Assembly (NCBI GenBank): GCA_014376985.1
Contig: JACMQM010000298.1
Coordinates: forward strand, 1-33,444
Direction: 5' to 3'
Length of the DNA stretch: 33,444 nt
From: Cytophagaceae bacterium
Lineage (GTDB): Bacteria; Bacteroidota; Bacteroidia; Cytophagales; Cytophagaceae
Position 1 is the first letter of the stretch, and every line of letters starts with the position of its first letter. The translations under genes were made by a program, and so were the position numbers. Of this stretch, positions 26,684 through 33,444 are shown piece after piece. The notes beneath the pieces were generated by a model. The model worked only from the letters and a program-made list of their open reading frames with translations. It did not search any database and was not told the origin of the DNA.

Positions 26684-28444
26684 TCAACGCAATAAGACCG
26701 AAATGGTATCCTTGATTTTAAGGTGTTCTCCGTCAGGATGGAAAAATTCGGCAACAACCAGGTATAATCCAGTGCTAACTGGTTGTAAACTAGCATCCGT
26801 TCCGTTCCAGGTGCACATTCCACGCGCATCTGATGGCCCGCTTGGCTGCAGCGAACAAATCCAATTTCCCTGCAAAGAAAAAATATCCATCCGCAGCGAT
26901 CCGCCGGGTTTGGGCAGGGCATAACGAATGTTTGCATAATTTCGGTAACCATCTGTACCCGGAGAAATCGAATGAGGCTCTATACTGAGCCAACCTCCTA
27001 CTTCCCCCGATTCAGCCTGAGAATTGGCATATCCTGGGGTCGCACCGCCGGATGAAGTAGAAGCTGATTGCCAGTTGTTTGTCCATTGCGAAGGATCTCG
27101 GGCATTTACCCGTTCTAAAGAAACACCCTCCTTACTTTCCAATAATGGATGGTGCATACTTTGGTTATAATGAAAAAAGTCAATGGAGTCATTCGCTTCG
27201 TTCAACCATATGACTTCGCCTTCATCATCCGGCAAAACCGGCAAATTAATGGGCATAAAAGCACCTGCGACAGACAACGGATAAAAATCCATCACTGCAT
27301 TGCTGTCTTTTGTTAAAATAAGGTAAACACCAGGTTCCATAAGCATTGGTGGTAGCAATACTTCTTCTCCGGATTGATTTTTTATTTTGGTTCCGTTGCA
27401 TTCTACATACCATGGACTGACATTATAAAGTTCTATAAAATCAACGCCGTAAGAGAAAGGATTAAACAACAATTCATTGATGACTACATCTCGTTTTTGC
27501 AGCATTTTCGGCTTAATCAATTGCATTGTTTCAATCTTCATATTTCCAGCACGGTCTCTGATACCGGTCAATTGAGCTACCCATGCTGTTCCTTCTTCAA
27601 TGAATGATGAGGTGTCCTGAATCAATAGAGATTTCTCTGTAATCCATTGAAAAGGAAAAGAAAAAGCATTTTCCTCTATCTGAAATACCGGAACAGACAA
27701 TGGATTCAGCGCTTCGTTAAAAAACAACAACCAACCATTTTGTTCTCTCTGATAAACTTGTGAGACCAATTGGGGAGCTTCCAGATCTACAAAACCACCG
27801 TCGATTTTTAAGTCATCAAAGTAAAAATTGTTTCTTCGTGTCGACGAATGCACACATAAAAAGCCAAAGGCTTCCGAAGCAAAAATAGCGGGGTAAGTAC
27901 CCGTACTTTCCAACTGGAAATTTTCTCCTCCCAGAGTATCCGCATACACTTCCCATTTATCCAGATGATCTCTCAATACCTTTATCCGCAGGGTGACCGG
28001 ATTACCTGCTGCATGTCCTTCCTTACCTTTGGCGACAAGAGTTTGCAAAGTACCTTTTTGATAATACAAATCGATTCCGTCCTTGCTGCCGGAGAGCCCT
28101 CCAATCTTGAGGTAATAAGCTTCCAGTTGTGGATCGAGCAGGTTAGTAGAAGAAGCCGCCAGAAAAACTTTGGTGTAGTTGGAAGTAGAACTTTCAAAAT
28201 TCAAATTCAACCAAAAACTCCAGGACGCACCAGCCAGTGCATTGGAATAAGTTTGCAGAAAAATCTTGCCGGATGCTGCAGGTCCGTTGGACTGCAATTG
28301 CTTGTCGGCATTGATCCGAAAATAAGACGAGTCGCCTTGCCAGGGATGAGGATTTGTGAGACTTTCAGAAAAATCTTCTTGAAACTGCGCAAGAGAAGTC
28401 AAAGAAGAAAAAAGAAATAGAATTGATAAATACCTAGTAATCAT
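26684..28444 (-). CDS. Secreted lamin-tail-domain (LTD) protein with C-terminal FlgD-like/sorting-type domain
   Basis: KRDVVINELLFNPFSYGVDFIELYNVSPWYVECNGTKI (LTD); C-terminal LRMDIFSLQGNWICSL...WNGTDASLQPVSTGLYLVVAEF; signal peptide from M at 28444. Confidence 0.83.
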   Translation of the reverse strand: MITRYLSILFLFSSLTSLAQFQEDFSESLTNPHPWQGDSSYFRINADKQLQSNGPAASGKIFLQTYSNALAGASWSFWLNLNFESSTSNYTKVFLAASSTNLLDPQLEAYYLKIGGLSGSKDGIDLYYQKGTLQTLVAKGKEGHAAGNPVTLRIKVLRDHLDKWEVYADTLGGENFQLESTGTYPAIFASEAFGFLCVHSSTRRNNFYFDDLKIDGGFVDLEAPQLVSQVYQREQNGWLLFFNEALNPLSVPVFQIEENAFSFPFQWITEKSLLIQDTSSFIEEGTAWVAQLTGIRDRAGNMKIETMQLIKPKMLQKRDVVINELLFNPFSYGVDFIELYNVSPWYVECNGTKIKNQSGEEVLLPPMLMEPGVYLILTKDSNAVMDFYPLSVAGAFMPINLPVLPDDEGEVIWLNEANDSIDFFHYNQSMHHPLLESKEGVSLERVNARDPSQWTNNWQSASTSSGGATPGYANSQAESGEVGGWLSIEPHSISPGTDGYRNYANIRYALPKPGGSLRMDIFSLQGNWICSLQPSGPSDARGMCTWNGTDASLQPVSTGLYLVVAEFFHPDGEHLKIKDTISVLLR

Positions 28445-28735
28445 ACGCGTTAGTTTAAAAAAATAGAAAAAAAGACAATAGATGCCCTTAAAAGGTAATC
28501 TCAAAAATATGGGAGGATGTAAGGCTTAACCACCTTTATCCAATCATGATAGGGCCAAAGATAAAATAATTTAGTTACTTTGTGTCCCTTTAACCTAGAT
28601 TATGTAATCCATCGATAGGATCGGATGGTCTTGATTATTCTGTTAACGATTGATTAAATGTTCATAGGATAATAAGGTCTAAAGCATAGTATTTAGTAAA
28701 ATCAACAAAACACAAGCAACAAATTATTTAACACT

Positions 28736-29728
28736 ATGAAAGTAGCAGTCGTTGGGGCAACTGGCCTTGTCGGTACCCAAATCCTAAAAGTTCTTGCAGA
28801 AAGAAACTTTCCCGTTACAGAATTGATTCCTGTAGCCTCTCCAAAATCCATTGGTACAGAAATTCAATACAAGGGTAAGGGCTTTAAAGTCGTATCTGTA
28901 GAAGATGCTATTGCTGCAAAACCTGCTATCGCTATTTTCTCAGCAGGTGGTGGCACTTCTTTGGAGCTGGCTCCTAAATTTGCTGAAGTAGGAACTGTTG
29001 TCATCGACAACTCTTCTGCATGGCGCATGGATCCTACCAAGAAATTGGTAGTTCCTGAAGTGAATGCTGATGCCATTACAAAAGAAGATAAGATCATCGC
29101 TAACCCAAACTGTTCTACCATACAAATGGTAGTAGTGATGAACCCTTTGCATAAAAAATATAAAATCAAACGTGTGGTTGTTTCTACTTACCAATCTGTA
29201 ACAGGAACCGGTAAAAAAGCAGTAGATCAATTGATGGATGAAAGGAAAGGCATCATGGACGGCCCTAAAGCTTATCCTTATCAAATCGACCTAAACGTCA
29301 TTCCTCAAATCGATGTGTTCCTGGAAAACGGATACACCAAAGAAGAGATGAAAATGATCAAGGAAACGAACAAGATCATGCGTGACGATTCGATCAAAGT
29401 AACAGCTACTACCGTGCGCATACCGGTAATGGGCGGTCACTCTGAATCGGTGAACATCGAATTTGAAAATGAATTTGACGTGGAAGAAGTGAAAGCATTA
29501 TTGGCAAAAGAAGAAGGCATAATTGTAGTAGACGATATCGCTAACTTGAAATACCCAATGCCTTTGGATTCTCACAACAGAGACGAGGTATTTGTAGGTC
29601 GTATCAGAAGAGATGAAAGTCAGCCGAAAACATTGAACCTTTGGGTAGTGGCGGACAACTTGCGTAAAGGTGCGGCAACTAACGCCATACAAATCGCAGA
29701 ATATTTAGTAGCGAAGAAATTGGTTTAA
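28736..29728 (+). CDS. asd: Aspartate-semialdehyde dehydrogenase
   Basis: MKVAVVGATGLVGTQILKVL, NSSAWRMDPTKKLVVPEVN, IANPNCSTIQMVV, RIPVMGGHSESVNIEF. Confidence 0.97.
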   Translation: MKVAVVGATGLVGTQILKVLAERNFPVTELIPVASPKSIGTEIQYKGKGFKVVSVEDAIAAKPAIAIFSAGGGTSLELAPKFAEVGTVVIDNSSAWRMDPTKKLVVPEVNADAITKEDKIIANPNCSTIQMVVVMNPLHKKYKIKRVVVSTYQSVTGTGKKAVDQLMDERKGIMDGPKAYPYQIDLNVIPQIDVFLENGYTKEEMKMIKETNKIMRDDSIKVTATTVRIPVMGGHSESVNIEFENEFDVEEVKALLAKEEGIIVVDDIANLKYPMPLDSHNRDEVFVGRIRRDESQPKTLNLWVVADNLRKGAATNAIQIAEYLVAKKLV

Positions 29729-29750
29729 TTCTTCTTCGTTCAAATTTTGA

Positions 29751-29780
29751 AAACCGAACTCGTAAGGGTTCGGTTTTTTT
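29751..29780 (+). terminator. Intrinsic terminator of asd
   Basis: AAACCGAAC / GTTCGGTTT plus T-tract. Confidence 0.88.
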
Positions 29781-30025
29781 GTGTTCTATTAAAACTGTCT
29801 TGCCTCTAAATCCCCTAAAGGAGAATTCATATAAATGGATGGATATGGGCTACAGGACTTTCGTCCCTCCGGGACTAATAAGGAAAATAAAACTGATTGT
29901 ATCTTCTACAAGTCCCAGAGTGACGAAAGGCTTGTAGTAAACGAAATATATAAATAAGTAAATCCCTTTTAGAGCAATGTCGTTAAGTTAAGCAAATTGG
30001 TTTCATCGAGCACGAAATGATAAAT

Positions 30026-30063
30026 CCCAGTCTGACAAACAAAAAGTAGTCTGTCAGACTGGG
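30026..30063. repeat. 12-bp stem hairpin CCCAGTCTGACA / TGTCAGACTGGG
   Basis: Perfect inverted repeat 30026-30037 / 30052-30063. Confidence 0.9.
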
Positions 30064-30064
30064 T

Positions 30065-30084
30065 GTCAGGTCTGAAGACCTGAC
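30065..30084. repeat. REP-like palindrome GTCAGGTC-TGAA-GACCTGAC
   Basis: Perfect 8-bp stem with TGAA loop. Confidence 0.9.
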
Positions 30085-30124
30085 GCGGATGGAGTTAACG
30101 CTGACTACCTGCTATTGTCCAACA

Positions 30125-30148
30125 GTGTCAGGTTTGAAAACCTGACAC
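30125..30148. repeat. REP-like palindrome GTGTCAGGTT-TGAA-AACCTGACAC
   Basis: Perfect 10-bp stem with the same TGAA loop. Confidence 0.9.
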
Positions 30149-30608
30149 CAAAAAACAACAAGTATTGGAATCCCTTAACTTAACGACATTGCTCCTTTAT
30201 GGGATTTAGGGGTAATAGAGTTGTTTGATAAATAATATCTATTCCATGGCAGAAACACTATCGTTACGCATGCGATAGTCTTTTTCTTCGCTTTCCTTTG
30301 TTTATCCTGATGGAAAGGGAAATGCGCTTTAAATGTTTACGCCGATTAATAGACAACAGCCATACTTCAGCGCTTTAGAATGATCTTTTTCGGATCATCT
30401 CTTTGTTTATCCTGACGAGAACAAAATGTATAGTCATAGGCAGAATTTTGCACGTTCCACCCTTCAAGTCCACGTATATTTGTTTCATGAGAGATCTACT
30501 ATTTACAACGATCAAATCAACAACCCGATAGAATGACAAAGGCAATCCATTCGTCATTTTGAGAAGGTAAAGAGTTTTCATAACTTTAGAGAAATCTATA
30601 TCTATTCT

Positions 30609-31487
30609 ATGGTCAAGTCAATGACAGGTTACGGTGCTGCTGTAGCTGAAAATGAAAATCTTTACGTGCAGGTTGAAATCAAGAGCCTCAATTCGAAATT
30701 CCTTGATCTTTCTATCCGTGTACCGAAAGAATACGCAGAGAAGGAACTTGAAATAAGAAACTTATTTACGCAAGTCGCAGAACGAGGTAAAGTTTCTTTG
30801 TCGATTGAAGTCAAACAGAAAAACGACAACACAGCGCGTGTCAACATCAATCTCGAATTGTTGAAAGCGTATTACGATAAAATAAAAGCAGCTGCAGAAT
30901 ACGTAGGTGCTCCCTCTGACGATATTTTCCGCACGGTATTGAACATGCCTAAGGTAATTGAGTCAGACATAGAAAATGTCAACCGCGGTGAAGAGTGGAG
31001 CTTTGTTGCACAAGCAATGAAGGATGCCTTGGCACAATGCGACAAGTTTCGCGTGGAAGAAGGTGATATGCTGAAAGAAAAATTCATCGGCTATATTTTA
31101 TTCATCGGTGAAAAACTAAAAGAAGTAGAAGCACATGATCCTATTCGTATTCAACAGGTTCGTGATAGAATAAAAAACCATCTGGAAGAATATGTAGGCA
31201 AAGAACGAGTGGACCAATCTCGATTTGAACAGGAATTGATTTACTACATCGAAAAGCTAGACATCAGTGAAGAAAAAGTGCGTTTGAAAAAACACCTGGA
31301 CTATTTCATAGAAGCCATGAAAGACAAAGAAGCCAGTGGTAAAAAATTAGGATTCCTGGCGCAGGAAATCGGTCGTGAAATTAATACCATCGGTTCTAAA
31401 TGCAACGATGCAGACATACAACGCTCTGTGATCGGTATGAAAGAAGAACTGGAAAAAATAAAAGAACAATTACTGAATATACTATAA
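30609..31487 (+). CDS. YicC/YloC family endoribonuclease
   Basis: MVKSMTGYGAA N-terminal signature; RFEQELIYYIEKLDISEEKVRLKKHLDYF and GKKLGFLAQEIGREINTIGSKCNDADIQ. Confidence 0.95.
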   Translation: MVKSMTGYGAAVAENENLYVQVEIKSLNSKFLDLSIRVPKEYAEKELEIRNLFTQVAERGKVSLSIEVKQKNDNTARVNINLELLKAYYDKIKAAAEYVGAPSDDIFRTVLNMPKVIESDIENVNRGEEWSFVAQAMKDALAQCDKFRVEEGDMLKEKFIGYILFIGEKLKEVEAHDPIRIQQVRDRIKNHLEEYVGKERVDQSRFEQELIYYIEKLDISEEKVRLKKHLDYFIEAMKDKEASGKKLGFLAQEIGREINTIGSKCNDADIQRSVIGMKEELEKIKEQLLNIL

Positions 31488-31525
31488 TACTAATACCTAC
31501 TCCTCATACTCCTCAAAATCCGCTT

Positions 31526-33444
31526 ATGAAACAATTACGCATTTTATCACTCTTCTTGCTGGTCTGCGCTTTAGCATCCTGCTCGCAGCAAAGACCGAAA
31601 GGATCAGATATCAGTTTGACCTGGGGACTCGTTGGTAATTATTACGAAGGCGATCTTTTCTTAAGCCAATTGCAATTAAAAAACAATGGCACGTCCCCTC
31701 TTGAAAACAAAAACTGGAGTTTGTATTTCAACTTCTGTAGAAAATACAACCAGGATAAATTACCTAAAGAAATTACCATCGAACACGTCAACGGAGATTT
31801 GTTTGTATTGAAGCCTACCAAAGACTTCAAAGCTTTGCAGCCGGGCGACTCTATAAAATTTGATTTGTATGGTGGTTACTGGACATTAAACGAAAGCGAT
31901 GCTCCGGCCGGTTTCTTTTTTGTATTTGAAGAAGGTAAAGATAAACCAACCATTGAAGAAGTCGGGGCATTAACAGTGTTACCCTTCCTTACAGAAAAAC
32001 AATTGAACCGCACCGCTTCAGATAAAGTAGTATGTGAAAATGAAACCGTTCGTTTTGACAGAGATTCATCACTCACCATTTTACCTAAAGCGGCTGTTTG
32101 TCCGATTACTCCTACTCCACTTTCTTACACCATAGGAAAAGATTCTTTAGTAATCGACGGTTCTCTGGTAATTGTAAGTGCTAAAGATTTTATAGCAAGC
32201 GCAGCGTTTTTACAAATGCAATTGGAAAAGAGTTTGGGTACAAAACCTGCTTTGGCTGAATCAGCAAAACCAGATGCTAAGCAAGTATCATTAGTAAAAG
32301 ACGACAAACTAAAAGGTGAAGCTTATGAATTAGAAGTAAGCGCATCCAAAGGCGTTACCATCAAAGCAGGAACAAATGAAGGGGCTTTTTATGGTGTACA
32401 ATCTTTATTGGCATTGAATCCTGCTTTAGCTTCTAAATCATGGAAGATTACAGAGATCAGTGTAAAAGACAAACCGCGTTTTGCTTTCCGCGGTATGTCT
32501 GTAGATGTAGGACGTAACTTCCAGAAAAAAGAAACCATCTTGAAATTCCTGGAAGCGATGGCAACATACAAACTGAATAAATTTCAGTTTCACTTGACAG
32601 ACGATGAAGGATGGAGAATTGAAATAAAAGAATTGCCTGAGTTGACACAAGTTGGCAGCAGAAGAGGATTTTCTACGGATGAAAAAGAGATGTTACTTCC
32701 TTCTTTCGGATCGGGTGCATTTGCTGATAAAAATTCAGGCTCTGGTTTTTTCACCAGAGCTGATTTCATTGAAATTTTAAAATTTGCTAAAGCACGCAAC
32801 ATAGAAGTGATTCCGGAAGTGGACTTCCCAGGACACTCCAGAGCAGCCATCAAATCTATGTTGGTCCGTTATAACCGATTGAAAGCAGAGGGTAAAATAG
32901 AAGAGGCGGAAAAATACTTATTGAACGATTTACAGGATTCTTCGAAATACGAATCGGTACAAATGTGGACAGACAACGTATTGTGTCCTTGCCAGGAATC
33001 TACTTATAATTTCATTACTACTGTCGTAACCAGTATTGAAGACCTATACAAAGAGGCAGGTGCTCCATTAACTACTATACATACCGGTGGAGACGAAGTA
33101 CCGCACGGTGTATGGGAAAAATCTCCGAAGTGTGCCGAGTTGATTAAGGCACAACCTGAGGTTGGTCAATTGGGTGGTGTATCAAATTATTTCTTAACGC
33201 GTGTAAGTGACATCCTTTCTAAAAAAGGATTGACTACTGCCGGTTGGGAAGAGATCGCTTTGTCTAAAGTCAAAGTAGGTGATGCGATACAACACGTACC
33301 TAATCCAGTTTTCATCAATAAAAACTTCAGACCTAACGTGTGGAACAACGTATGGGGTTGGGGACAAGAAGACTTCGCCTACCAATTGGCGAATGCAGGA
33401 TACAAAACAGTATTGTCCAACGTAACGAACTTATACCTTGATCT
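31526..33444 (+). CDS. GH20 beta-N-acetylhexosaminidase lipoprotein, C-terminus truncated by the window edge
   Basis: Own translation: lipobox ALASC; CHB_HEX-like N-terminus (SLTWGLVGNYYEGDLFLSQLQLKNNG); KPRFAFRGMSVDVGRNF; catalytic HTGGDEVP. Open to the window end, hence absent from the ORF track. Confidence 0.95.
   Translation, partial: MKQLRILSLFLLVCALASCSQQRPKGSDISLTWGLVGNYYEGDLFLSQLQLKNNGTSPLENKNWSLYFNFCRKYNQDKLPKEITIEHVNGDLFVLKPTKDFKALQPGDSIKFDLYGGYWTLNESDAPAGFFFVFEEGKDKPTIEEVGALTVLPFLTEKQLNRTASDKVVCENETVRFDRDSSLTILPKAAVCPITPTPLSYTIGKDSLVIDGSLVIVSAKDFIASAAFLQMQLEKSLGTKPALAESAKPDAKQVSLVKDDKLKGEAYELEVSASKGVTIKAGTNEGAFYGVQSLLALNPALASKSWKITEISVKDKPRFAFRGMSVDVGRNFQKKETILKFLEAMATYKLNKFQFHLTDDEGWRIEIKELPELTQVGSRRGFSTDEKEMLLPSFGSGAFADKNSGSGFFTRADFIEILKFAKARNIEVIPEVDFPGHSRAAIKSMLVRYNRLKAEGKIEEAEKYLLNDLQDSSKYESVQMWTDNVLCPCQESTYNFITTVVTSIEDLYKEAGAPLTTIHTGGDEVPHGVWEKSPKCAELIKAQPEVGQLGGVSNYFLTRVSDILSKKGLTTAGWEEIALSKVKVGDAIQHVPNPVFINKNFRPNVWNNVWGWGQEDFAYQLANAGYKTVLSNVTNLYLD

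Larger units (their letters stand above)
29803..30212. repeat. Nested intergenic inverted-repeat mosaic
   Basis: Outer 21-bp inverted repeat with 2 mismatches (29803-29823 / 30192-30212); inner inverted repeat of about 34 bp containing a perfect 21-bp core (29959-29992 / 30174-30208); further hairpins inside. Confidence 0.88.

Noticed and set aside
26557-26952. N-terminal extension of the DksA-like ORF (MVTEIMQTFVMPCPNPADRCGWIFF...)
   Set aside because: Overlaps the LTD gene's 3' end and shows non-coding-like composition; MAKVKK at 26556 is a better start.
29803-30212. Possible CRISPR-like array because of several repeats
   Set aside because: Repeats are palindromic and few, with no regular repeat-spacer periodicity and no cas genes in the window.
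1-33444. Defence island, prophage or integrated mobile element
   Set aside because: No integrase, transposase, restriction-modification, toxin-antitoxin or phage structural genes identified; gene content is housekeeping, envelope and metabolism.

Overview
Chromosomal window from a Bacteroidetes/Chitinophagales-like bacterium, inferred from gene content, TAnnTTTG-type promoters and lipoprotein or outer-membrane-rich gene families. Most of it is housekeeping or envelope genes: ccmC/ccmB heme export, pheS, GH18 chitinase, a PRC-barrel protein, a cytochrome c-YceI-DUF5777 operon, a triple-CHRD lipoprotein, a MarR-linked ABC/MFP/TolC efflux locus, purM, a PorE-like TPR/PD40/OmpA protein, an HdrB/HdrC-like Fe-S pair, tRNA-Phe(GAA), GT2, lipocalin, a DksA-like/ScpB/RluB-like cluster, a lamin-tail-domain protein, asd, YicC-like RNase and a truncated GH20 hexosaminidase. 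I see no CRISPR array, phage, intact transposase or recognisable defence system. The most interesting material is intergenic. (1) A dispersed family of roughly 83-128 bp structured repeats has five copies plus one divergent member. Its conserved ends and variable internal stems keep base-pairing between copies, including a compensatory GCGTT/AACGC to GCGTG/CACGC change, which suggests a mobile structured element or RNA. (2) A roughly 410-bp nested inverted-repeat mosaic lies between asd and yicC and contains two near-identical GTCAGGT-Y-TGAA-R-ACCTGAC hairpins. Among the proteins, the notable ones are an RluB-like synthase with a roughly 430-aa R/G/S-rich tandem-repeat extension and a histone-H1-like/DksA-like fusion that lacks most zinc-ligand cysteines.
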